A stretch of 6,875 bases of DNA from SURF-32 sp964648365 (GTDB taxonomy: Bacteria > Planctomycetota > Phycisphaerae > UBA1845). A program made the position numbers and the translations under genes. The stretch covers positions 1-6,875 of the forward strand of contig CAZYLK010000252.1 in assembly GCA_964648365.1 (NCBI GenBank). The letters are read 5' to 3'. A model generated the notes under the pieces. It saw only the letters and a program-made list of their open reading frames with translations. It had not been told where the DNA came from and ran no database searches. Shown here in pieces: positions 1 to 6,061 of this stretch; the stretch's first letter is position 1; each line of letters opens with the position of its first letter.

Positions 1-136
1 CGACGGCCCCGGCGCCCGCCTGGCGGTCCGGCGGCGGGGGCGTCAGCCGTGACGGGACGGCGAGCCTCGGCTATCATCCGCCGACCAGCAGGGTTCCCGC
101 TGCGGGACGGACGTGGGTTCGATCCGCGGCGGTCTC

Positions 137-143
137 AAGGAGG
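137..143 (+). promoter_or_regulatory. Shine-Dalgarno site of the PH-domain gene
   Basis: AAGGAGG lies 11 bases before ATG 155. It decides between this start and the in-frame GTG at 113, in favour of the ATG. Confidence 0.7.
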
Positions 144-154
144 CGCGGCCAGTC

Positions 155-772
155 ATGGCAGATCAGGTCAACGAGGGCAGGCGGGAGCCGGCCAGTCCGA
201 GCACGGCCCCGGCCGGGGGCAAGGAAGAGAGTGGCTCCGTCGCGATCGGCGGTGGGGACGGCGCCTCGGTGGATCCGGCGCAGGAGAAGAACGTCTGGTC
301 CGGCCGGACCAGTTGGCGGCATTTCCTGGGCAGCATCATGCTCTGGCTCGTCGCGTCGATCGTCGTCGTCTTCGTTTCGCTCCGGTTCAAGAAACCGGAA
401 GGAACCTACGGCGCCATCTTCATGTGGGACGCGATCATCATCGTCGGACTGGGGCTGGTGGTGTTCGTGCGCATGGCCCTGAAGATCCTCAACCTCAAGT
501 TCCGCCTCACGTCGCAGCGTCTCTTCATCGAGCGCGGCATCCTCAGCCAGACCATCGACCAGACGGAACTGATCCGCGTGGACGACGTGCGCGTCCACAA
601 GTCGCTGACCGATCGCCTGCTCGGCCTGGGCTCCATCGAGGTGAAGTCCACCGACGCCACCGACGCAACGCTGACCATCATCGGCATCGACGAGCCGGAG
701 TCGGTCGCGGAGTCGATCCGCACGCACATGCGGCAGTTGCGGCGGAAGTCGCTGTTTGTTGAAAACCTCTGA
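155..772 (+). CDS. Membrane-anchored bacterial PH-domain (YdbS/bPH2-like) protein
   Basis: Predicted 205-residue membrane protein with a C-terminal bacterial pleckstrin-homology domain. Residues 1-45 are hydrophilic and rich in Gly, Ala, Ser and Glu. Two hydrophobic segments follow, at about 56-76 and 87-106, and then the bPH2 domain at about 109-193. The domain is recognised by its pattern: FRLTSQRLFIERGILS, then a QTELIRVDDVRV stretch, then LLGLGSIEV and a STDAT turn. Families of this type (bacterial PH domain, DUF304-like) sit at the inner face of the membrane; their ligands are mostly unknown. ATG 155 is chosen because AAGGAGG lies at 137-143, 11 bases upstream. A GTG at 113 is in frame but has no ribosome site and would add 14 residues. 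The next gene on this strand starts 241 bases later. Domain family is fairly sure; the biochemical role is not known. Confidence 0.88.
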   Translation: MADQVNEGRREPASPSTAPAGGKEESGSVAIGGGDGASVDPAQEKNVWSGRTSWRHFLGSIMLWLVASIVVVFVSLRFKKPEGTYGAIFMWDAIIIVGLGLVVFVRMALKILNLKFRLTSQRLFIERGILSQTIDQTELIRVDDVRVHKSLTDRLLGLGSIEVKSTDATDATLTIIGIDEPESVAESIRTHMRQLRRKSLFVENL

Positions 773-807
773 CGCATCGCGCTCGACGCGCCGTCCTCCG
801 ACGTGGC

Positions 808-824
808 ACCGGTTTCTAACCGGT
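808..824. repeat. Perfect 7-bp inverted repeat after the PH-domain gene
   Basis: ACCGGTT and AACCGGT flank a 3-base loop (TCT), 35 bases after the stop of the PH-domain gene. No T-run follows, so it is not a classical intrinsic terminator. The compact stem with a tiny pyrimidine loop resembles a REP-like dispersed element or a 3'-end stabilising hairpin. Only one copy is seen in this window. Confidence 0.5.
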
Positions 825-955
825 ATCCGGTCCGACTTCGCATCTCGCCCAACAAGCCCTGCGGAAACCCCGCCCACAGAAGCGGCAGACTCTCGACGCG
901 CATGGACGCGCCTTATCGGCCCCGCCGGTCGGCGTGCCGGATCAAGTTCATGCGA

Positions 956-978
956 CTGTCGGCCGACGAATCCGACAG
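956..978. repeat. Inverted repeat in the leader of the CBS gene
   Basis: CTGTCGG (956-962) and CCGACAG (972-978) form a perfect 7-bp inverted repeat with a 9-base spacer, ending 35 bases before ATG 1014. The spacer begins with CCGAC, so GTCGGCCGAC at 958-967 is a competing palindrome. It could be an operator or a leader hairpin, or simple GC-rich coincidence. Confidence 0.35.
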
Positions 979-999
979 GCGCCGTTCCCTCGCCATCTT

Positions 1000-1004
1000 G
1001 GGAG
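1000..1004 (+). promoter_or_regulatory. Shine-Dalgarno site of the CBS gene
   Basis: GGGAG lies 9 bases before ATG 1014. It supports this start over in-frame starts further upstream, whose translation is compositionally unlike the CBS domains. Confidence 0.6.
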
Positions 1005-1013
1005 TCCACATCC

Positions 1014-1475
1014 ATGCCGGCCGTAGCAGACGAACGAACGACGTTGCGCGTCTCCGACGTGATGACGACGCCGGTCCATACGTTGCGACTCGACGACACG
1101 ATCACCAGCGCGATGGCCCTCTTCGAACGCTATCGCTTTCATCATGCCGTGATCGTCGAGAAGCGTGAGGTGGTCGGTGTTCTTTCCGATCGCGACATCC
1201 TCAAGACGGTCAGCCCGTTCGTCGGCGTGGATGCGATGGAACGGGCGCAGGATACGCACACGCTTCAGAAGCGCGTCCACCAGATCGTGTCACGTCGCGT
1301 GATCAGCGTCGCGCCCGACGAGACGGTCGCCAACGCCGCGCACCTGATGCGGGCTCAGCGCGTGTCGTGCCTGCCCGTGATCGACCCGAGCGGCGGGCTG
1401 GTCGGCATCGTGACGCCGCGGGATCTGCTGCGCTGGTTCTCGCAGGGTCGCACGGCCGCCGCAGCGAAGGGCTGA
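1014..1475 (+). CDS. Two-domain CBS protein
   Basis: Predicted soluble 153-residue protein made almost only of a pair of CBS domains (a Bateman module), about 13-67 and 88-141. Each repeat shows the usual pattern: an opening VSDVMTTPV or VHQIVSRRVISV stretch, a DDTI/DETV turn into a helix, then the closing strand and Asp motif, GVLSDRDIL (residues 55-63) and GIVTPRDLL (131-139). Bateman modules bind adenine nucleotides or S-adenosylmethionine and normally regulate a partner; no catalytic domain is fused here, so the partner must act in trans and is not identifiable from the neighbours. ATG 1014 fits the GGGAG upstream and starts one short helix before the first domain. The same frame stays open upstream to 756, but that extension is Arg/Ser/Pro-rich and not CBS-like. 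The gene converges with cinA, with 40 bases between the stops. Confidence 0.92.
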   Translation: MPAVADERTTLRVSDVMTTPVHTLRLDDTITSAMALFERYRFHHAVIVEKREVVGVLSDRDILKTVSPFVGVDAMERAQDTHTLQKRVHQIVSRRVISVAPDETVANAAHLMRAQRVSCLPVIDPSGGLVGIVTPRDLLRWFSQGRTAAAAKG

Positions 1476-1515
1476 CACGCCCGGCGGCAACGCTCAGACG
1501 CTCCATGTCGCCCGA

Positions 1516-2976
1516 CTATGACGCCCGCCAGCTTCCCTCGATAAGCCTCAACCGCAGCAGATTGAGGGCGCTGTGGCACGCACGCACGCGGATGTCGCGA
1601 CGGGACAGATGCTGGCCGAACTGGACGCGGCGGACTGTCGTGCCCGATGCGTCGGCCGCGCCGAGATAGACCAGTCCCACCGGCTTGTCGTCGCTTCCCC
1701 CCCCCGGTCCGGCGATGCCGGTGATCGACAGAGAAAAATCCGACCCGGCCGCGCGGCGGCAGCCCTCAGCCATCTGGATCGCAACCGCTTCGCTGACCGC
1801 GCCGTGGGTGTTCAGCGCGTCCCCGGAAACGCCGAGCAGGTCGGTCTTGGCGGAGTTGGCGTAGGTCACGTAGCCGCGCAGAAAGAACGCGCTGGAACCG
1901 GCGACGTCCGTCAGCAGCTTCGACAGCAGCCCGCCCGTACAGGACTCGGCAGTGGCGAGCGTCTGCCGGGACGCGGTGAGCAACGCCGCGACGGCCTCCT
2001 GCAAGGTCTCCACACCGCGCGGCGCAGCAGCGACGCTCGCCGGATCGCTTCCGGCCGCCGTTAGCTCGTCTGCAGAACCCCCGTCTCCATACGGCGCCGG
2101 ATCAGAACCGGAAGCCCCGCGCGGGCTGAAGCCCGCGGCTCGCTGCTGGCGCGTGATTGCGCGCGGTGAGTTCGCCGCGGCCGGTTCGACGCCGCCCGGG
2201 GCCAGCGGATCGTGCTCGCCGAAGACGTAGCTGCCGAGTCTCTGCCGGACCATTTCCAGGTCGGCGTCCAGCAGTTCCGCGGCCGCGGCGGGCGTGTCGG
2301 CGGTGGCGTTGATGCGGATGCCGATGATCGCGTCCGCGGCGGTGATCCCCACGGCCGGGTTGCGGCCGCGGGTCATCAGGTCCGACACCTGCTCGCCGAC
2401 ATATGCCTCGGTCGCGCCGAAGCACCGAACGACCCGCACGAGCGTGCATCGTCCGCCGAGTTCGCCGGCCAGCCGCGGAAGGATGGACGCCCCGAAGATG
2501 CCGCGCATCTCGGATGGCACGCCGGGCAGCACGTAGATGCGACAGCCGTTGCCCGCCCGCGCCGCGAACGCCGGGGCGGTGCCCCATGGGTTGGGGATGA
2601 GTTCGCAGCCGTCGGGCAGCATCGCCTGGCGAAACTGCGTCGGCGTGAGCCTTCGCCCGATCCGCGCAAAAAAGGCGCGCAGATGAGCCTCGGCCGCGGC
2701 GTCCGTGTGAAGGCCCACGCCCAGCGCGTCGGCGACGCCCTCACGCGTCAGATCATCATCGGTCGGCCCCAGCCCGCCGGTCGTGATGATCACGTCGGCC
2801 TGGCCGATCTCGTCGCGAACCGCGGCCGCGATGAGCGGTCGGTCATCGCCGATGGTCCGATGCGACACGACGGCGCACCCGCGAGCATGAAGCCGCGCCG
2901 CCAGCCACGCCGTGTTGGTATCGACGGTAGCGCCGTTAAGCAGTTCGTCGCCGATGCTGATGAGGCTGATACGCAT
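1516..2976 (-). CDS. cinA: CinA: ADP-ribose pyrophosphatase / NMN amidase, with an extended linker
   Basis: Full-length CinA of 486 residues. The N-terminal molybdopterin-binding-like domain (about 1-165) has ISIGDELLNG at the start, the TGGLGPTDDD loop at 66-75 and LPGVPSEM at 150-157. A middle domain runs to about 256. The C-terminal nicotinamide-nucleotide amidase (PncC) domain is at about 322-480, with ATAESCTGG (341-349, presumed nucleophile Ser345), YANSAK (372-377) and TGIAGPGGG (419-427). Established roles are ADP-ribose hydrolysis and NMN deamidation in pyridine-nucleotide recycling. The family is usually about 410-420 residues. The excess lies in one place, residues about 257-321, a low-complexity Ala/Gly/Pro/Ser stretch containing GSDPA twice. 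ATG 2976 begins right at the conserved N-terminus, but no Shine-Dalgarno is visible; the leader is pyrimidine-rich. The gene is convergent with the CBS gene; the next gene upstream on its strand ends 301 bases away. Confidence 0.96.
   Translation of the reverse strand: MRISLISIGDELLNGATVDTNTAWLAARLHARGCAVVSHRTIGDDRPLIAAAVRDEIGQADVIITTGGLGPTDDDLTREGVADALGVGLHTDAAAEAHLRAFFARIGRRLTPTQFRQAMLPDGCELIPNPWGTAPAFAARAGNGCRIYVLPGVPSEMRGIFGASILPRLAGELGGRCTLVRVVRCFGATEAYVGEQVSDLMTRGRNPAVGITAADAIIGIRINATADTPAAAAELLDADLEMVRQRLGSYVFGEHDPLAPGGVEPAAANSPRAITRQQRAAGFSPRGASGSDPAPYGDGGSADELTAAGSDPASVAAAPRGVETLQEAVAALLTASRQTLATAESCTGGLLSKLLTDVAGSSAFFLRGYVTYANSAKTDLLGVSGDALNTHGAVSEAVAIQMAEGCRRAAGSDFSLSITGIAGPGGGSDDKPVGLVYLGAADASGTTVRRVQFGQHLSRRDIRVRACHSALNLLRLRLIEGSWRAS
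1697..1705 (-). repeat. G9 homopolymer inside cinA
   Basis: Nine consecutive C on the plus strand, read as G9 in the gene. It encodes the glycines of the GPGGG motif (residues 424-427) of the amidase domain. A one-base slip would change the last 60 or so residues. Confidence 0.9.
2014..2208 (-). repeat. Extra linker segment in cinA with low-complexity, repeat-like sequence
   Basis: About 195 bases (65 codons) between the middle and amidase domains of CinA, where family members usually pass straight from the VFGE-type strand to the amidase helix. The frame is kept. It contains a perfect palindrome (2120-2137) and two partial copies of GCCGGATC-N4-CCGG (2039-2054 and 2096-2111), which encode the repeated GSDPA residues. 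Borders are estimated from family knowledge, not from an alignment. Confidence 0.6.
2120..2137. repeat. Perfect GC-rich palindrome inside cinA (REP-like)
   Basis: CGCGGGC (2120-2126), loop TGAA, GCCCGCG (2131-2137): a perfect 7-bp stem with a 4-base loop. On the gene strand the loop reads TTCA, and the element is translated as AAGFSPRG (residues 280-287). It looks like a dispersed REP-type element that has landed in a tolerant linker. Whether further copies exist elsewhere in the genome cannot be seen here. Confidence 0.6.
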
Positions 2977-2988
2977 GGTGGGGTGGAG

Positions 2989-3036
2989 GGGAGTCAGGGA
3001 GTTGGGGAGTCAGGGAGTAAGGGAGTAAGGGAAGAA
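2989..3036. repeat. 8-bp tandem repeat upstream of cinA
   Basis: Six consecutive octamers of the type GGGAGTNN: GGGAGTCA, GGGAGTTG, GGGAGTCA, GGGAGTAA, GGGAGTAA and a degenerate GGGAAGAA. The array begins 13 bases from the cinA start codon, so it lies in the cinA leader or promoter. On the cinA strand it reads as pyrimidine-rich ACTCCC repeats. Confidence 0.9.
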
Positions 3037-3101
3037 CCACGCGCAGCGTACCTGCTTCGAACTAATCAGGAAACCAGCCAGATCAGCATCCTCAGCATCC
3101 C

Positions 3102-3155
3102 GCCCCGAAGGGGCCGAACATGTCAGCTCGGGGCAGAGCGCAGCGCCGCCCCGGG
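3102..3155. repeat. Pair of GC-rich hairpins downstream of the zinc-ribbon cluster
   Basis: The first is GCCCC (3102-3106), loop GAA, GGGGC (3110-3114). The second pairs 3127-3134 (CTCGGGGC) with 3148-3155 (GCCCCGGG), with one G-T pair, and its loop contains a small internal GCG/CGC stem (3138-3140 with 3144-3146). They could end the leftward zinc-ribbon transcript, but there is no T-run after either on the minus strand; a dispersed structured repeat is an equally good reading. Confidence 0.5.
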
Positions 3156-3277
3156 GAGGCAGTGTTCTTCCATCCGAAGCGCTGACGGGCGCAGGAGGCA
3201 CCTGACCCGCGATCGCGCGCCGCCATCGGATGTTGCCATGCGTCCCGACCTCCTCAACCGCCGTGGCCTCGTCCAGT

Positions 3278-3973
3278 CTATCTCAACCCGTGGTCGCCCC
3301 AAAACGCAGGATCGACGCTCATCGCCGGCAAACCCGACGGCGCTGGCGCCACCCTTTCCGCGCGCTGGCCGGCCAGTGTGGCAAGTCGCGCGTCGATCGC
3401 GGCCTCGATTGCGGCGCACTGCTCCGGACTGGGCGCCATGCCTGACAGGCACATCCCCACGACAGCCTCCTTTCCCCTCTCCACGAATTGCAGGCGAACG
3501 TCCTCCCACGACTGCACCTGGTTGCTATCCGGCATCTCGTCCGACCGTACCAATCCCTCAGGCGCACAAGCGAGATACGAGCGCGGCCTGCACCGCGACC
3601 AGCGAGATGCGGACCAGATCCACAGTGCCAGCTCGACCACGGTGCAGGAGACGACGAGCACGACGACGATCTGAAACAAGCCTCTGCCCGCTCCAAGCAG
3701 CGCGAGCATTCCAATCAGAACTTGCAGCATCATCATCGCGCAGAGTGATATCTTTGAGAACTTGTCCAGGAATGGCGTGCCGTCCAAGATTCCGTGCTCA
3801 CGCACCAGCACACGCGTGGCCTCGTCGTGCGGCGTGCCGCACTCCGGACACTGAAGCGGAAGCGTGTGGCCGGCGAGGCAGTAGCCGCATCGGAAGCACG
3901 CCTCAAACGGCGGTTCCATCACGATCGTGCGCGACGAACACGACTTCAGCTTGGCTGTGATACGCCGGAACAT
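3278..3973 (-). CDS. Short divergent zinc-ribbon membrane protein
   Basis: Predicted 231-residue protein of unknown function. It has an N-terminal zinc ribbon with Cys26, Cys29, Cys42 and Cys45 (CFRCGYCLAG then CPECG), two adjacent membrane segments at about 76-96 and 99-121, and a soluble tail of about 110 residues, with a likely helix around 182-205. The ribbon matches that of the upstream neighbours, but the DPxW, DPSGLGE and RRIPD motifs and the later membrane segments of those paralogues are absent, so it is either a distant relative or a ribbon joined to another tail. It lies 45 bases after the preceding gene, probably in the same transcript. AGGAGG (3976-3981) precedes ATG 3973, but only 2 bases away, which is unusually close; ATG 3919 (Met19) is an alternative start that keeps the whole ribbon but has no ribosome site. 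Confidence 0.8.
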   Translation of the reverse strand: MFRRITAKLKSCSSRTIVMEPPFEACFRCGYCLAGHTLPLQCPECGTPHDEATRVLVREHGILDGTPFLDKFSKISLCAMMMLQVLIGMLALLGAGRGLFQIVVVLVVSCTVVELALWIWSASRWSRCRPRSYLACAPEGLVRSDEMPDSNQVQSWEDVRLQFVERGKEAVVGMCLSGMAPSPEQCAAIEAAIDARLATLAGQRAERVAPAPSGLPAMSVDPAFWGDHGLR

Positions 3974-3975
3974 AG

Positions 3976-3981
3976 CCTCCT
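3976..3981 (-). promoter_or_regulatory. Shine-Dalgarno-like AGGAGG of the short zinc-ribbon gene
   Basis: AGGAGG on the minus strand, only 2 bases before ATG 3973. The match is perfect but the spacing is below the usual range, leaving the exact start in some doubt. Confidence 0.5.
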
Positions 3982-4018
3982 ATCGCCTATTCACCCGCGA
4001 CTGCACGTCTGTCCTTGT

Positions 4019-4948
4019 CTAATCGGCCTGCGGTTCCTCGGCCCGAGAGTGCGGCGCCGCCTCTGAACTTGAGCCCACGCTCGACTGCTGACGAACCGCC
4101 CGCGCCACCGGTAGTCCGGAGAGTCGCGCTTCCTCACGGAGCACGCCCGCCAAGTCTCCTGCAAGGACAAGATACAACAACCCGAAGATCGCCGCCGCCA
4201 ACAACCCGATGACTGCCGGGACTGCCGTCATGATGGCGCCCGGCCGGCCCCAGCCTCCGAAGATGGCAATCAACCCGATGGCGCTGGCAATCAGAATCGC
4301 GCCGTAAACCGCGGCCACCCCCCACATGACAAACCGCGCCCGGCGTGCCAAAGCGAGATGCGGAATTCGACGGCACAGTTGTCCAAGGAAGGCGAGAATG
4401 GCTACATGTTCGATCAGGCCGGCCACGACGGCGAAGACAATGAGGTTTGCTGAGATGGTTCCCGCCGCGTGGGTGATGACCAGACTGCCGACGAAGGATC
4501 CCCACAGACCGATCAACACCGCAACCCGCACGACGAGCGGCCACCGGCCGCCGCTGCCACGTGCGCCGCCGGGATCCGCAGCGCTCAACTTCCACACGCC
4601 ATAGCACCTCAGCAGCGATGCCGCGACTGCGATCGCCCGCCTGGCGACGCCGGTCGATGGAGTGAAGAGTGCGGAAAGCGCCGCGATGAGAGCAAGAATG
4701 GCAATGACGATCCCCCAGAAAAGCCATCTTGCGCCCGACGCCAGACCGGCAACCCAGTGGGGATCAGCGTATCGCAGCGCCGTGCCAGCGCCGCCCGGCA
4801 ACCCGCATTCCGGACATCGGTGACTCAAGCCAAGCCCGCGCAGATCATAACCGCATCGACGGCAGCTCGCGTCAATTTCCGCAGGCCGAGCGCGGCCAAT
4901 ATCTCCCGAGTGCTGCGCCTGCGCATCAGTTGATGTCGAGTCGTCCAT
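4019..4948 (-). CDS. Zinc-ribbon multi-pass membrane protein, paralogue A
   Basis: Predicted 309-residue membrane protein of unknown function. The N-terminal ribbon has Cys29, Cys32, Cys45 and Cys48 (CRRCGYDLRGLGL then CPECG), followed by ADPHW at 61-65. About six membrane segments follow, near 74-95, 102-122, 138-158, 165-189, 207-230 and 239-263, and then a polar tail. Motifs shared with the two upstream paralogues are WKLSAADPGG at 119-128 (weakened relative to the others' DPSGLGE), LCRRIPHLALARRAR at 191-205 and LLYL near 257. Zinc ribbons of this kind usually serve binding or structure rather than catalysis; by rule of charge the ribbon is probably cytoplasmic. ATG 4948 has no obvious ribosome site. 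A 126-base gap separates it from the paralogue upstream, so it may have its own promoter, though none is evident. Confidence 0.85.
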   Translation of the reverse strand: MDDSTSTDAQAQHSGDIGRARPAEIDASCRRCGYDLRGLGLSHRCPECGLPGGAGTALRYADPHWVAGLASGARWLFWGIVIAILALIAALSALFTPSTGVARRAIAVAASLLRCYGVWKLSAADPGGARGSGGRWPLVVRVAVLIGLWGSFVGSLVITHAAGTISANLIVFAVVAGLIEHVAILAFLGQLCRRIPHLALARRARFVMWGVAAVYGAILIASAIGLIAIFGGWGRPGAIMTAVPAVIGLLAAAIFGLLYLVLAGDLAGVLREEARLSGLPVARAVRQQSSVGSSSEAAPHSRAEEPQAD

Positions 4949-5074
4949 TGTGTGATTCGCCGCCGACGCCGGGACGCAGTCGCGAGCAATCTACTCCGCA
5001 GAACGGGCTATGCGCCCCCGATACCGCGCTGCGAACGCATGACTGGCGCGGACCTGATTCACTGCCTGTGCCTG

Positions 5075-6061
5075 CTACGAACCAGCCCCCGACTCCGCGG
5101 CGGCCGGCCACAACCGCCGGGCGGCGCCGGCTTCGTCGTTCAGCAGCCGGCCGAGGCGCACGAGCAGAACCAGATACAGAATGTTGAACACCACGAGCGC
5201 CAGCACGGCCGAAGCCGTAAAGCAGCCGAACATTCCCAGACCCATCGCGCCGGCGGCACCCGAACCGCCCATCCCCGCAACCATGAAGGCCGCGAAGACC
5301 ATGCCCAGGAAAATCACACCGTAGGAGACGAGCACGCCCCAGCGAATGACCCGGGCGCGTTCCGCCATCGCCGGGTCCGGGACGCGCCGACACAACCGCT
5401 CGACGTACACCAGCACCGCGACTTGCACCGCGGCGCCCGCCAGAAGCGCGGCCGCGGCGATGAGCGGCTGCAAGAGGCCGAAGCCGAGAGTCGCGCCCAG
5501 CCCGCCGACGATCGCGGACGCGAGGCTGATGGGCACCAGCACGCGAACGACCTTGCGAGGGGTGGCGCACGACGCTTCCCCCAGGCCGCTCGGGTCCGCG
5601 GCGGTCAGCAACCACGCGCCCAGGGCGTGACTCGTCGCCGCGAGCAGGGCCAGCAGCGTGACGACCGGCGCGATTGTCGGCGTCACGACCATCCCCGGCA
5701 CGGCGCTCAGGATGCCTGCGAAGATCGAGGTGGCAATGCTCCAGAGGATCAGTCGCACGCCGTGCGCCAGGGACATAATCCACGCGGGATCGCCGAAGCG
5801 GATGCGATCGCCCCGCAGCGCCAACTCGACCGCCAGCCCGCACTCCGGACACCGCGCGTCACCGGGCACCCCGCGTACGTTGTACCCGCAGCGCGGGCAG
5901 GCAAGGTCCACCGCAACGACGCCGTCGGGCGAGACCTTCGGGACGGCGCCGTAGTCGATGCCCGAAGACCCCGGCGAGAGATCGCCAAGCCTCTGTGGCG
6001 CCTCAGGCAACACCGGCGACGTCCTCGGCGCGTCTGGCTTGTCGTCAGGGGGCTGGCTCAT
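5075..6061 (-). CDS. Zinc-ribbon multi-pass membrane protein, paralogue B
   Basis: Predicted 328-residue membrane protein of unknown function. A Pro/Ser/Asp-rich leader (1-50) precedes the ribbon Cys55, Cys58, Cys71, Cys74 (CPRCGYNVRGV then CPECG), then GDPAW at 90-94. About six membrane segments follow, near 101-122, 128-150, 170-190, 197-219, 239-262 and 281-301. Family motifs are WLLTAADPSGLGE at 150-162, LCRRVPDPAMAERARVIRWG at 223-242, and LYLVLLVRLGRLL at 295-307. It is closest to the gene just upstream, with which it overlaps by 4 bases (ATGA at 6061-6058), indicating translational coupling. GGAG lies 8 bases before the ATG, inside the upstream gene. A membrane segment around 250-280 is unusually Gly/Met-rich. 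Confidence 0.87.
   Translation of the reverse strand: MSQPPDDKPDAPRTSPVLPEAPQRLGDLSPGSSGIDYGAVPKVSPDGVVAVDLACPRCGYNVRGVPGDARCPECGLAVELALRGDRIRFGDPAWIMSLAHGVRLILWSIATSIFAGILSAVPGMVVTPTIAPVVTLLALLAATSHALGAWLLTAADPSGLGEASCATPRKVVRVLVPISLASAIVGGLGATLGFGLLQPLIAAAALLAGAAVQVAVLVYVERLCRRVPDPAMAERARVIRWGVLVSYGVIFLGMVFAAFMVAGMGGSGAAGAMGLGMFGCFTASAVLALVVFNILYLVLLVRLGRLLNDEAGAARRLWPAAAESGAGS

Larger units (their letters stand above)
2977..3277. other. Non-coding gap between cinA and the zinc-ribbon gene cluster
   Basis: No convincing gene on either strand. A 63-codon frame on the minus strand (3010-3201) lacks a ribosome site and ends in the tandem repeat. The gap holds an 8-bp tandem repeat next to cinA and GC-rich hairpins in the middle. 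It should carry the 3' end of the zinc-ribbon transcript and the promoter of cinA, but no clear -35/-10 pair can be picked out. Confidence 0.6.

Noticed and set aside
2..52. Possible C-terminus of an upstream plus-strand gene, ending in TGA at 50-52
   Set aside because: Only 16 codons are visible, Arg-rich and without a motif; the frame could be chance. It cannot be supported from the window.
756..1013. Longer CBS protein starting at 756
   Set aside because: The extra 86 residues are Arg/Ser/Pro-rich, overlap the end of the PH gene, and have no ribosome site as good as the one before 1014.
74..1105. Minus-strand 343-codon open frame opposite the PH and CBS genes
   Set aside because: The translation is rich in Arg, Asp and His with no domain pattern, and it is antisense to two genes with clear domains and ribosome sites.
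1476..1515. Bidirectional terminator between the convergent CBS and cinA genes
   Set aside because: No stem with a T-run could be found in these 40 bases.
3010..3201. Minus-strand 63-codon frame in the gap before cinA
   Set aside because: It starts at GTG without a ribosome site, runs through the hairpins and ends in the tandem repeat; no family resemblance.
2212..3960. Plus-strand 582-codon open frame across cinA and the short zinc-ribbon gene
   Set aside because: It is antisense to two supported genes, crosses the tandem repeat and hairpins, and has Arg/Pro-rich composition typical of GC-rich shadow frames.
3976..4018. Promoter between paralogue A and the short zinc-ribbon gene
   Set aside because: The gap is 45 bases and shows no -35/-10 pair; cotranscription is the simpler reading.
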